64,000 nucleotides of DNA from Bidens hawaiensis (taxonomy: Eukaryota; Streptophyta; Magnoliopsida; Asterales; Asteraceae). Of this stretch, positions 1-11,106 are shown in pieces. The notes beneath the pieces are model-generated. The model made no database searches, had not been told where the DNA came from, and saw only the letters and a list, made by a program, of their open reading frames with translations. Every line of letters starts with the position of its first letter. Positions within the stretch are counted from its first letter, which is position 1. The DNA is taken from positions 124,001-188,000 of the forward strand of contig JAIQDT010003856.1 of assembly GCA_021521415.1 (NCBI GenBank), given 5' to 3'. The position numbers were made by a program, and so were the translations under genes.

Positions 1-3000
1 ACCTTAACCATACCTTATTACCAAACCCAAGCTTACCAAGTCCAAACCTACCAACCTCAAATTCCCCAACTCAATGCACCACTCATCCAACCCATCAAGG
101 CAATCCAAGCACCACCTCCACCTCCACAACAAGCATCTCAAGTCAACCATGACAATCAAGGGAGAGCTTTCATGATGAACGCGAATCAAGCTCAAGTGGC
201 TAACAATGTCGTGAACGGTATGTTTTTGGTGAACCGTCATTTGGCTTCTATTTTATTTGATACTGGTGCCGATAGAAGTTTTATTTCTTTGAAATTTGAG
301 TCGAAACTTGCAATGCCTCGAACTAAGCTTTCCCGACCATTCCCCGTTGAAGTCGCCAATGGCAATTCCATTACCATTAACTCCGTCGTTCGCGATTGTA
401 CTCTTATCCTTGCTAATCATAAATTCTCCATCGATCTCATCCCGATGCAAATGGGAAATTTAGATGTCATCGTAGGCATGGATTGGTTATCTTTGTACCG
501 TGCCGAAGTTGTTTGTTTCGATAAATTCATTCGTATTCCGCTTGTCAACGGTAAAATTCTTAAAGTCTTTGGAAACGCTACTTCTAGAAGACTTAATCTC
601 ATGTCGTGCTCCCAATCGCAAAAATACTTACGCCAAAAGTGCGTTCCGTTTCTAGCTCTCTCGGTGATAAAAGACAAAAAGGAAAGGAAAATCCAAGATA
701 TTTCCATTGTTCGTGATTTACCCGACGTCTTTCCCGAGGATGTCACCGGTCTTCCACCCGTTTGTCCGATTGAATTCAAAATCGATCTTGTGCCCGGCGC
801 GATGCCCGTGGCCAAGGCTCCTTATTGTCTAGCCCCGTCGGAAATGAGAGAATTATCAAACCAACTCGAAGAACTTTCTGATAAAGGTTTCATTCGTCCT
901 AGCTCTTCTCCTTGGGGCGCTCCCGTTCTCTTCGTGAAAAAGAAGGATGGTTCGTTTCTATGTGCATCGATTACCGAGAACTTAACAAGATTACCATTAA
1001 AAATTGATATCCCTTACCACGTATGGACGACCTATTCGACCAACTTCTAGGCGCAACTTGTTTCTCCAAAATCGACCTTCGATCGGGTTACCATCAATTG
1101 CGTGTTCTCGAAGAAGACATTCCAAAAACCGTTTTCCGTACTCGATATGGACATTTCAAATTTTTGGTTATGCCCTTCGGGTTGACAAATGCACCCGCGG
1201 TATTTATGGACCTCATGAATCACGTTTGTAAACCATTCCTTGATAAATTCGTTATTGTATTTATTGATGACATTCTCATCTTCTCCAAATCCAAAGCCAA
1301 ACATGAACATCATTTGCGTTCCATTCTCGAGCTCCTTAGAACTCTATGCCGAATTCTCCAAATGTGAATTTTGGCTCGAGGAAGTTCAATTTTTGGGACA
1401 TATCATAAACAACAAAGGTATTCATGTTGATCCCGCTAAAATTGAGGCCGTTAAGGATTGGAAAACTCCAACGACTCCCACGGAAATTGGATCCCGTTCT
1501 AACCCTTCCCGATGGAAATGACGATTTGGCCGGATATTATCGGCATTTCATTCGGAATTTTTTCAAGATCTCTTTGCCTCTTACCTCTCTCACCCATAAG
1601 GGAAAACACTTCGATTGGGGTTCGAAGCAAGAAGAAGCCTTTTGTACTCTCAAGGACATGCTTTGCAATGCTCCCGTTCTAACCCTTCCCGATGGAAATG
1701 ACGAATTTGTTGCATTTTGCGATGCATCCCATCAAGGCATTGGTTGTGTTCTCATGCAACTAGGTCAAGTCATCGCATACGCATCAATACAACTAAAGGT
1801 CAACGAGAAGAACTATACGACTCACGATCTCGAACTTGGTGCCGTCGTTTTCGCTCTCAAAATCTGGAGACATTCCCTTTATGGTACGAAATGTGTGGTT
1901 TTTACAGATCATAAAAGCCTTCAACATATTTTTGACCAAAAAGATCTCAATATGAGACAACGACGATGGGCCGAATTACTTAGTGATTACGACTGCGAGA
2001 TTCGCTACCATCCCGGTAAAGTGAATGTTGTAGCCGACGCCCTAAGTCGAAAGGTTAATGTTAAATCCGTTCTGCTTCTAAGCGTTGTTGTTCAAACCGA
2101 TCTTCAACTTCGTATATTCCAAGCTCAACGTGCCTCCGTTGAAGAAGGTAACATGTACGACGAAATGTCATGTGGTGCCGAACTTCAACTTGAAACCAAA
2201 TCCGATGGTCTTTTGTATTTTCTCAATCGTTTGTGGGTTCCTAATCGCGATGACCTTCGTACTTGTATACTCGATGAAGCTCACAATTCATGGTATTCCG
2301 TTCATCTCGGTGCGGATAAGATTTACTTCGATCTTCGTGCTACCTTTTGGTGGTCGGGTATGAAAAAGGACGTAGGGTTGTTTGTATCTAAATGTCTTAC
2401 TTGCTCAAAATTCAAAGCCGAACATCAAAGACCTTTTGGTTTACTTGAGCAACCACTGATTCCCGTTTGGAAATGGGAAGACATTGCTATGGACTTTATC
2501 ACCAAATTACCCAACACCCAAAAAGGCAACGATAGTATTTGGGTGATCATCGATCGATTAACCAAATCTGCTCATTTCATTCTGATCCACGAAAAGTATT
2601 ATGTCGAGCAGCTTGCTCAAATCTTTGTTCGGGAGATTGTGTGCCGACACGGTTTACCATTCACTATCATTTCTGACCGCGATGCTCATTTTACCTCTCA
2701 TTTTTGGCGATCTCTACAAGAAGCCTTGGGAACTCGTCTCGATCTTAGAACCGCATATCATCCTCAAACGGACGGTCAATCTGAACGTACGATTCAAACA
2801 CTCGAGGATATGCTACGAGCGTGTGTTCTTGATTTCGGTGGAAATTGGGATTCTCATTTCGTTCATCGTGTTCTCCTATAAAAATAATTATCATTCTAGC
2901 ATCGAAATGGCTTTGTTTCAAGCTCTTTACGGTTGTAAATGTCGTTCCCCAATTAGTTGGAACGAAATTGCTGAAGCTCCAATCACGGGACCCGAAATGG

Positions 3001-3363
3001 TCCAAGATGCTACCGACGTCATTGATCAAATCCATAAGAACCTCTTAGCCGTTAGAAGTCGTCAAAAGAGTTACGCCGACAAACGACGAAAACCGATCGA
3101 ATTTAATGTTGACGACCTCGTCCTTCTAAAAGTATCTCCTTGGAAGGGGGTTGTTCGTTTCGGAAAGTAGGGTAAGCTAGCTCCTCGTTTCGTTGGTGTT
3201 TTAAAAATTCTTGAACGTGTTGGGAAGGTAGCTTATCGACTCGAACTACCGCAAGAACTTGTAGGTGTTCATCCGACATTTCATGTTTCGAATCTTAAAA
3301 AGTGCTTAGCCGAGAGTAATCTACATATACCTCTCGACGAAGTACATGTCGATGATTATGGGT
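1..3363 (+). pseudogene. gag-pol pseudogene of the host gypsy element (protease to integrase)
   Basis: The frame is open from base 1: a Pro/Gln-rich gag linker (about 1-165) leads into a protease with the DTGADRS active-site motif near 260. Reverse transcriptase starts near 850 and shows [16 protein letters not shown] and the catalytic FIDD near 1264. RNase H follows at about 1690-2050 (CDASHQG, TDHKS). Integrase has an HHCC finger at about 2270-2410 and a DDE core with D near 2489, D near 2673 and E in DGQSERT near 2775. Breaks: a frameshift near 960, another near 1340, a small templated insertion at 1492-1524, a frameshift near 2870 and a TAG at about 3168. The C terminus resumes at 8945 beyond the nested element. 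The domain order (RT-RNase H-integrase) defines Ty3/gypsy. Confidence 0.92.
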
Positions 3364-5440
3364 TGTAACATCCCAAAAGTTCTAAAATAATATTAATTAT
3401 ATTATTTAATATTGGTGGGAAAGTTTACTCGGGTAGTAGGAAAATAATAAAATGAAATACGAGTTATTATGAGTCGGGTTAGTGTCGGGTTAAATGGATA
3501 TGGGTTATGGACTTCAGTTATAAAGGAAGGAAGGAAAGACCATGGTCTTGAGCCCATGATCCATATTAATATAAACCTTAATTCACCCATTTAATTCACT
3601 CTACACCTATTCTATACACCACCAAAGCACACACTTAACTCTCTTTCACCCTAACTTTCTCTCTCTAACCAAATTAGAAGAAAAACCGAGCATAAACCCG
3701 AGGTAATGATAGTATGATGTTGTATGAGCTCAAACCCGTTAGATTTAGTCATGAATCGACGAGCCAGCACCGTTAAACCGTTAATGTCACGAGATTCGGG
3801 TGAAATTGGGTAACCGAACCTAAGATGAGCTTAGGGGTCACCCTAGTTCAGATTTGGATCAAACGGGGTAAAAAACGGTGGAAAATGAGTCAGATCTCGT
3901 TTTTCCGGTGAAGCCGCGGTTTTCTGGCGACGGCGGCGGCGGGCACGAGGAAGGTTATGTCAGAGAATGTTTCTGACATTCTCTGACCTAATCCTAATTC
4001 GTAAACGGGGAGTTAACGAATTAGAGGTAATTCGTTAACGAAGAATTAACGAATTAGAGGTGATTCGTCAAGTGGTTCGTTAACGAACTAGCTTCAGTTC
4101 GTGTCCAAGTTCTCTATGGAAAGGATAACGAATTACCTCCAATTTGTTATAGACATTCGTTAAAAGAAGATAACGGACTAGAAAGGTTCAATTCATTACA
4201 AGGTCCAGTTTGTTACAAGACTAGTTCGTTATAACGGTCAGTTCGTATAAAGTAACGAATGGGTCATTCGTTATGAACCCAATTTGTTAAGAACCAGGTA
4301 GCGAACTAGAAGTTGGATAAAATGGAAGAACAGTCCCTAGACTTGGAAACAATGAGGAAATTACATACTAGCCCTTGAACTTTGATAATTTATGAAAGAT
4401 ACCTTTAAAGGTTAATGAGTAACGATTAACTAACCGGGTAATGATTCAATGAAGTAAAACCAGCTTAGACGCGTAAGACTAATTAAGTAGTAATGAGATT
4501 AACCAGATTAGTATTTAATAATGCATTATTAAACAGTTAGTCGCGCACAGCTCAAGAAGGAATAACCATTAGCGGAAGAAGTAACCGAGTTCAAGTGAGT
4601 TACTAGCCGCATTTTCCTTGTTATGTTTTCGGGGCTGTGTGCATACTCAATGCGAAGTGTGAATACACTTACCTTAAGTGGTAAGTGTATGCTATAGATG
4701 TTATACGAGGTAGCTATTATGTAATGCTTGTCGGTGCATGAACGATCTTCGGATATTGCACGTATCGTCAATGATAGTGATTTTCCTAGTGGTTATTATT
4801 GTGTATGAATGCTATGATGTGACTTGCTTATTGTGTAAATAATGTACTGATAGGAAGTGGGTTATAGACAAGTAGAGGTAGAGTGAGATAGAAGCGGATA
4901 GGGGTCTAGTAATAGTGTTAAAGTGGCAAAGCGGCATAACGTTATTCGTTATTAAAGTGGCAAAGTGGCATAATGTTATTCGTTATTAAAGTGGCAAAGT
5001 GGCATGACGTTATTCTTTATTAAAGTGGCTAAGCTGTAGGGGTAAATAAGAGGTAAAGTGGTAAGGTAAGCAGGTTAGATAGTGGGCTATGTGTCTTCGG
5101 ATACGTATATAATGCATGTAGTGTTGTATAATAAGTTGCTTGATTAACTAGAACTCACTCAGCGTAGCTGACTTTAAGTATGCACGCAGGTGATTTAACC
5201 AAAGAGTTAGCATGAGGATGGCACGTGGCATGGATTGAACGACTGGCATCTTAAGATTGAAGAAATGATGTTTTAAATATAATGTTTTGTGTTATGGTAT
5301 TAAAGAAAAGATTTAATGTTTTGTAAAGAATGATTTAAGTTAACGTTTCCGCGAAATTTTTAATTAACTCTGATTTATAAGAACTGTGTTTATGAGTAAA
5401 TCAAACGCTAAAGTAGGGCTACCGGGAACGGGGCCTTACA
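3364..5440 (+). repeat. 5' LTR of the non-autonomous gypsy element
   Basis: It is 2077 bp, starting TGTAACATCCC and ending GGGGCCTTACA. A TATA-like stretch is at about 3563-3571. It carries a 10-bp-arm hairpin (CAGAGAATGT / ACATTCTCTG, 3962-3986), a long array of TTCGTTAAC/GTTAACGAA motifs (about 3998-4310), a perfect 11-bp-arm hairpin (ATACACTTACC / GGTAAGTGTAT, 4663-4690) and a 34-bp tandem repeat (4918-5032). Small ORFs inside are not credible genes. Confidence 0.9.
4918..5032 (+). repeat. 34-bp tandem repeat in the 5' LTR, about 3.4 copies
   Basis: TTAAAGTGGC recurs at 4918, 4952, 4986 and 5020, an exact 34-bp period, with TAACGTTATTCG-type sequence in each unit. The matching region of the 3' LTR (about 8463-8531) has about one unit less, which explains much of the length difference between the LTRs. 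Confidence 0.85.
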
Positions 5441-5442
5441 AG

Positions 5443-5455
5443 TTGGTATTAGAGC
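5443..5455 (+). other. Primer-binding site (initiator Met tRNA type)
   Basis: TTGGTATTAGAGC lies two bases after the 5' LTR. It matches the usual plant TGGTATCAGAGC site with one change (C to T), so priming would be by initiator methionine tRNA. Confidence 0.82.
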
Positions 5456-5855
5456 AAAGTTCGAGAGATTTAAGCATCCTACATGCTTAGACTCGAACAG
5501 AGAATGGGATTTTAGTAAGAAAAGAAAGAAGATGCCAGTTCAAGATAGCCATGTGTCACTCAAGCAAGCTCAGTAACGGTAAAGTATATAGTTAGATAAT
5601 GAATGATAATGTTAGCTTAATTACTAAAGGGAGGATATGTGTTTGTTAGGGATAGGATTAATTGATTGTTTGATTCATTAACCGTTCAAAAGTAGAAACT
5701 AGCACAAATGAAATCATAAAGGGAAGTGTGTAGAACCTGAGCAGTAATGCAAATATTTAATTACACTTGATCAATGTCATTAACTACTTACTTTACGAAT
5801 CATGTGCTAAATAATTCCTAGAGTGATGACGTTTGTGTTTTTCCTTTAGAATACG
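5456..5855 (+). other. Leader of the non-autonomous element
   Basis: This is untranslated sequence between the primer site and the short ORF. Its first part (AGTTCGAGAGATTTAAGCAT-type) is closely matched at 55930-55960 in the related gypsy element, which supports common descent. I see no other feature. Confidence 0.6.
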
Positions 5856-6425
5856 ATGGATGGAGCAAGAAGGTTTGTTGGTAAGGGAAGTCACACTGGA
5901 CGTCCTTGTGGGCCACGTGTCGACCGGGAACCTTCTGAAGAACCAATTACTACCACGAGAAAGGAGAAAAGTGAAACTCTGCAAGGACCAAGCAGCGATG
6001 AAGGGTATCAGCTGGATCATGTTGTTCAATTTGCCATTTCTTACGCTGTAGCTGATGCAGTGAAGAAATTTTGTCCTGGAAAGTCTGCTGGGAGCCATGC
6101 AAGGACCACTGAGAGGGCGGTGGAACACGGTGAGAAAGGTAATGATATTAAGGGAGGAGCGAAAGGAACCAAAAGATCTGCAGATGTCATGGAGTATGCG
6201 GGGAAGAAGACACCAAAGATTGTGGACAAGGGAACATGCAAAGTGTGCGGGAAGATGCATCTGGGAGAATGCAGGACTAGGTCGGACAAGTGCTATCGGT
6301 GCGGAAAGAGTGGACATTACTCTCGAGAATGCCCTGATCGCCCAAAATGCTTCAAATGTGGTAAAACGGATCACATGGTAAGGGAGTGCAAGGGGACGGA
6401 GGCGGGAGGCGCGAAAGGGATATGA
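5856..6425 (+). CDS. Short gag-derived ORF with three zinc knuckles (capsid missing)
   Basis: It is 189 residues. The start at 5856 fits the related element, where gag begins after the same AATACGATGG context. The N-terminal Gly/Arg-rich part resembles the start of that gag. The C-terminal part has three zinc knuckles: CKVCGKMHLGEC (shortened spacing, C-X2-C-X3-H-X3-C), CYRCGKSGHYSREC and CFKCGKTDHMVREC (both standard C-X2-C-X4-H-X4-C). The central capsid region seen at 56680-57200 of the related element is absent. The product would be a nucleic-acid-binding, nucleocapsid-like protein unable to form particles alone. The ORF has no stop, unlike the neighbouring decayed gag genes, so it may have been kept while the element spread. 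Whether it is translated is unknown. Confidence 0.72.
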   Translation: MDGARRFVGKGSHTGRPCGPRVDREPSEEPITTTRKEKSETLQGPSSDEGYQLDHVVQFAISYAVADAVKKFCPGKSAGSHARTTERAVEHGEKGNDIKGGAKGTKRSADVMEYAGKKTPKIVDKGTCKVCGKMHLGECRTRSDKCYRCGKSGHYSRECPDRPKCFKCGKTDHMVRECKGTEAGGAKGI

Positions 6426-6879
6426 GCTTAGGTCAAGGGAAAACTGCCAAAAGGGAGCGCTCGATGAAGGAATAATTGCTTATGCAATAGTTTTATTTTA
6501 TTTTAATTATGATTGCTTAAGTACTTGTTCTGTGTTAATTTTTAAAACTTATGCTTATCTATGACGTGTAATATATTGAGTTGGGTTATGAATGCATGTT
6601 GGTTATGATAAATAGTTGTGTTGTGTTAGAGCGTCATATTAGGTGTTAACATTGTTATATAAAACAAGGTACCTCGGGAAGACGAGACGAGACTTGGTAC
6701 ATCGAGGGCCTCATAGACAAGCTACCTTAATAGCTAAAACACATGATCACCGCTCGATGACTTCAAGTCAAGAGTAAGAAGGGTAACACAGAAAGTAAAG
6801 GAGATTTAATAAAGTGTGTAAATAAAAGAAGTGTTCCTTTTACAAAGAATAAGTTAGGTTTCGGGGACGAAACCTCTTT
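6426..6879 (+). other. Internal noncoding remainder of the non-autonomous element
   Basis: No pol remains between the gag-like stop and the polypurine tract. The last part (GGTTTCGGGGACGAAACCTC, 6857-6876) is matched before the PPT of the related gypsy element at about 60941-60960. I see nothing else. Confidence 0.6.
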
Positions 6880-6893
6880 AAAGGGGGAAGACT
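6880..6893 (+). other. Polypurine tract of the non-autonomous element
   Basis: AAAGGGGGAAGACT abuts the 3' LTR start (TGTAACATCCC at 6894), the expected position and composition of a plus-strand primer. Confidence 0.85.
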
Positions 6894-8944
6894 TGTAACA
6901 TCCCTAAATTTCTAAAATAATATTAATTATATTATTTAATATTGGTGGGAAAGTTTACTCGGGTAGTGGGAAAATAATAAAATGAAATGCGAGTTATTAT
7001 GAGTCGGGTTAGTGTCGGGTTAAATGGATATGGGTTATGGACTTGAGTTATAAAGGAAGGAAGGAAGGAAAGACCATGGGTTTGAGCCCAATATCCATAA
7101 TAATATAAACCTTAATTCACCCATTTAATTCATTCTACACCTGTTCCATACACCACCAAAGCACATACTTAACTCTCTCTCACCCTACCTTTCTCTCTCT
7201 AGCCGAATTAGAAGAAAAACCGAGCATAAACTCGAGGTAATGATAGTATGATGTTGTATGAGCTCAAACCCGTTAGATTTAGTCACAAATCGACGAGCTG
7301 ACACCGTTAAACCGTTAAAGTCACGAGATCCGGGTGGAATCGGGTATAAACCGAACCTAAGATGAGCTTAGGGGTCATCTTAGCTCAGGTCTGGATCGAA
7401 CGGGGCGAAAAACGGTGGAAAACGAGTCAGATCTCATTTTTCCGGTGAAGCCGCGGTTTTCCGGCGACGGCGCCGGAAAGGCGGCAGGTACGAGGAAGGT
7501 TATGTCAGAGAATGTTTTTGACATTTTCTGACCTAACCCTAATTCGTTAACGGGGAGTTAACGAATTAGAGGTAATTCGTTAACGAAGAGTTAACGAATT
7601 AGAGGTGATTCGTCAAGTGGTTCGTTAACGAACTAGCTTCAGTTCGTGTCCAAGTTCCTTATGGAAAGGATAACGAATTAACTCCAATTCGTTATAGACA
7701 TTCGCTAAAAGAAGATAACGAACTAGAAAGGTTCAATTCATTACAAGGTCTAGTTCGTTACAAGACTAGTTCGTTATAACGATCAGTTCGTATAAAGTAA
7801 CGAATGGGTCATTCGTTATGAACCCAATTCGTTAAGAACCAGGTAGTGAACTAGAAGTTGGATAAAATGGCAGAACAGTCCCTGGACTTGGAACGAATTA
7901 TGAAATCACATACTAGCCCTTGAACTTTGATAATTTATGAAAGATACCTTTAAAGGTTAATGAGTAATGATTAACTAACCGGGTAATGATTCAATGAAGT
8001 AAAACCGGCTTAGACGCGTAAGACTAATTAAGTAGTAATGAGATTAACTAGAATGATATTTAATAATGCATTATTAAATAGTTAATCGCGTACAACTCAA
8101 GAAGGAATAACCATTAGTGGAAGAAGTAACCGAGTTCAGGTGAGTTTCTAGCCCCATTTTCCTTGTTATGTTTTGGGGGCTGTGTGCATACTCGATGTGA
8201 AGTGTGAATACACTTACCTTAAGTGTTAAGTGTATGCTATAGATGTTATACGAGGTAGCTACGATGTAATGCTTGTCGGTGCGTGAACGATCTTCGGATA
8301 TTGCACGTATCGCCAAGGATAGTGATTTTCCTAGTGGTTATTAGTGTGTATGAATGCTATGATGTGACTTTCTTATTGTGTAAATAATGTACTTATAGGA
8401 AGTGGGTTATAGACAAGTAGAGTTAGATTGAGATAAAAGCGGATAGGGGTCTAATAAGAGTGTTAAAGTGGCAAAGCGGCATAACGTTATTCGTTATTAA
8501 AGTGGCATAACGTTATTTGTTATTAAAGTGTCTAAGCTGTAGGGGTAAATAAGAGGTTAAGTGGTAAGGTGAGAAGGTTAGATAGTGGGCTATGTGTCTT
8601 CGGATACGTATATATTGCATGTAGTGGTTGTATGATAAGTTGCTTGATTAATTAGAACTCACTCAGCGTTGCTGACTTTTAGTATGCATGCAGGTGATTT
8701 GACCAAAGAGTTAGCATAAGGATGGCACATGGCATGGATTGAACGGCTGGCATCTGAAGATGGAAGAAATGATGTTTTAGATATAATGTTTTGTGTTATG
8801 GTATCAAAGAAAAGATTTAATGTTTTGTAAAGAATGCTTTAAGTTAACGTTTCCGCGAAATTTTTAATTAACTATGATTTATAAGAACTGTGTTTATGAG
8901 TAAATCCGACGCTAAAGTAGGGCTACTGGGAACGGGGCGTTACA
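6894..8944 (+). repeat. 3' LTR of the non-autonomous gypsy element
   Basis: It is 2051 bp and aligns to 3364-5440 along its length with many substitutions and small indels. It preserves the TTCGTTAAC hairpins better than the 5' copy: CTAATTCGTTAAC pairs with GTTAACGAATTAG (7539-7569), followed by AATTCGTTAAC with GTTAACGAATT (about 7574-7600). It ends GGGGCGTTACA. Confidence 0.9.
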
Positions 8945-9120
8945 TGGTTGAACGTCCCGTTGAGATCATGGATCGCAACGAGAAAAAAACCAAGCATAGT
9001 CGTATACGGTTAGTCAAAGTTCGATGGGAATCACGGCGTGGCGCATAATTTACTTGGGAACGAGAAGACGCAATGAAAGAGAAGTATCCACATTTGTTTA
9101 CATCATCGTCTTCGTCTTAA
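8945..9120 (+). pseudogene. C-terminal chromodomain-like end of the host gypsy pol
   Basis: This translates as VERPVEIMDR, then LVKVRWESRRG, a stop (TAA near 9048), then [17 protein letters not shown] and the real end at 9120. The young element's pol ends with a closely similar tail ([39 protein letters not shown]), so this is the severed end of the pol at 1-3363. In chromoviruses this C-terminal region follows integrase and is thought to steer integration to chromatin. The in-frame stop adds to the evidence that the copy is dead. Confidence 0.88.
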
Positions 9121-9153
9121 TTTCGGGACGAAATTTTCTAAAATAGTAGATAC

Positions 9154-10584
9154 TGTGACATTCGTCAATTTCGGGTCTCGATTTGTATTCGTTTTGTAAC
9201 TTTTTATTATGTAAACCGACCGTTTTGTAAACCGAAACCTTCGATATAATCAAAATGCATTATTGTTTTTATACTTGTCGGGTCTCAAAACAAACCTTTT
9301 CGGTCCCTAAAATGGCCTTAAAACGCTTAAAAACAACTCCGGGGGCCAAAACTGCCAATTTTGAATGTTCAGAATTTTCCCTTTGTAACCTTAGCGCCGC
9401 GCTTAGATCATGCGGCAGAGACCTTAGCGCCGCGCTAAAGGAGGTCTGCACATAAATCATTTTTTTTTGTTTTATGCTTTGTTTTGATCCATTTTCATGC
9501 AAATTCTTGTGTTTAACACCCATCTTTGACCCAACTCCTTCCCCTAATATATACACCACTAATTCATTTCATTTTTCACTGCTACATCTCTCAATTCTCT
9601 CTCAAAACATCAAAGATTCAAAGGTTGTTCATAGTTGTTCTTGAGTGTTTGACTTCTAAAAGTCAAACTGAGTTTAATCTTTCTTTCTAACTTGTTAATC
9701 TAACCTTACTAACACTTGAATATGGTGGTACAACATATATATAATACACTCCCCTTGTTACCTTTGGTAGTTACTTCTCCGACTCCGGTTGGTTAAGTTT
9801 CGGACCTCGTAAGGCAAGGCTTCATGATATATACACACACATAACTTATTGCACATATTAATCTTGTTTAACTTATGCTCTTTTTTTTAGTTTGTTTGTT
9901 ATATATATGAAGTTCCATGGTGGGGGTTTGTATAACCTCGGTTTAACCGCAAATAGTCCAAACCGTGAACCGAACTTGTTACTAGTTTTGTTAAATAATT
10001 GTTTTAAACATGCTTTATGTTAGATTTAAGTTTCTAAATTCATTTGTACAAGTTCTTGGTTATTTGGGCATGTGGAGACCATCAAGGAACGTATTGTGAG
10101 ATGGAAACCGACCAATCCGATTTTTACTCGCTTAAGACACACAAGTGTGTTTTTAGCTATCAAGACTTGTATATTTCTTTAAAAATAGTTTACAAAATGA
10201 TTTTAATTATTTTCTTAAGTACATGGAAATGTTGGATCCAACTTGATCTCATAACAAAGCTTGGACCGACAAAACCGAACACCCGCTTAACATACGTTGT
10301 TAGTTCTAAAACAATAAATCTACATACTTGGTTAAGTCTTGTAAATTTTTGTTGAGTTATCTCATAACATCCATTATTTTGGAAAGTTGACTTTGGATTT
10401 GACCAATTATCAAGACCCGAACCAACAACCCGAACACTCGTTAAAGACCCGTTTTAGTATCTTTAGTCCAATAGGACTTGCATTTTAGCATTTTTCCCAC
10501 CTTATTACTTAACATTGGTTAAGTAAATATTAAGGTTAGATACTTTAACCCGGTTTCGAGTAAACTTACATTTTTATAGGGTTA
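9154..10584 (+). repeat. 3' LTR of the host gypsy element, first segment
   Basis: The LTR starts TGTGACATTCG just after the pol stop and a weak purine stretch (about 9141-9153). It contains a TATA-like run (about 9547-9554), two copies of a GC-rich palindrome core (TTAGCGCCGCGCTAA at 9424-9438 and a variant at about 9391-9406), and no credible gene. It is cut at 10584 by the copia insertion and resumes at 23151. Short ORFs inside it have no recognisable domain. Confidence 0.8.
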
Positions 10585-11092
10585 TGTTAGTGCACGGTTT
10601 TGCGTCTAGAGTCTTTGTATTTATCGTTAACGTTATTGTTTATTAATTAATGTAATAATTAATGTTTATTATTATCTAGTTCGCTAAGTTAAAGGCAAGT
10701 TCGCTAGGGGATGTTAGCGAACTAGCCAAGTAATGTATTCCCTCCTGATTCGTTTGGGGATGTTAACGAATCAGGGGGTGTTTCGCTATCTTAATTTATG
10801 TAACGAAGGGGAAGCTGGTTCGCTAGGGGATGTTAGCGAACCAGATCACCTTCTATATATAGTGAACTACTGTTCACTTTTAATGTAAGTTTTGAAAAGA
10901 GTTTTTGAGTGTTAACCAATTGCTCTCTCTCAAGCTTCACCTTAACATTATTCATCTAATATATTGATAATATATACACATACATAACACTGAATCAAGG
11001 TTAATTATAAGCTAGATCCTTAATAGTACTAATCGGATATTCACAGATCTGATATCTGTTATTGTTATTGATTGGTAATCCGGGCTCCAACA
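10585..11092 (+). repeat. 5' LTR of the copia element
   Basis: It begins TGTTAGTGCACGG and ends GGGCTCCAACA. A TATA box (CTATATATAG, about 10852-10861) lies downstream of three hairpins at 10698-10723, 10744-10775 and 10815-10844. All three share the loop GGGGATGT while their stems differ. Transcription would start a little downstream of the TATA box. Confidence 0.93.
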
Positions 11093-11094
11093 AG

Positions 11095-11106
11095 TGGTAT
11101 CAGAGC
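11095..11106 (+). other. Primer-binding site, initiator Met tRNA
   Basis: TGGTATCAGAGC is two bases after the 5' LTR. It is a perfect match to the standard plant initiator-Met site. Confidence 0.93.

Larger units (their letters stand above)
3364..8944 (+). mobile_element. Non-autonomous gypsy-type LTR element lacking pol
   Basis: Two long similar LTRs (3364-5440 and 6894-8944) flank only 1453 bp of internal DNA. That interior has an initiator-Met-type primer site, one short nucleocapsid-like ORF and a polypurine tract, but no protease, reverse transcriptase or integrase. The flanks TGGGT (3359-3363) and TGGTT (8945-8949) look like a 5-bp target duplication with one change. The insertion splits the host pol just before its chromodomain. 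LTR ends are TGTAAC...TTACA. The LTRs share several blocks with those of the 53776-63212 element, making that lineage the likely source of mobilising proteins. The LTRs differ at many sites and in tandem-repeat number, so the insertion is not recent. Confidence 0.88.

Noticed and set aside
4529..4771. 80-residue minus-strand ORF also seen at 8074-8316
   Set aside because: It is antisense within the two LTRs and covers the conserved hairpin blocks; there is no domain, and the similarity is explained by LTR identity.
10044..10355. 103-residue ORF in the old gypsy LTR
   Set aside because: It lies wholly within an LTR segment and has no recognisable motif; chance ORF.
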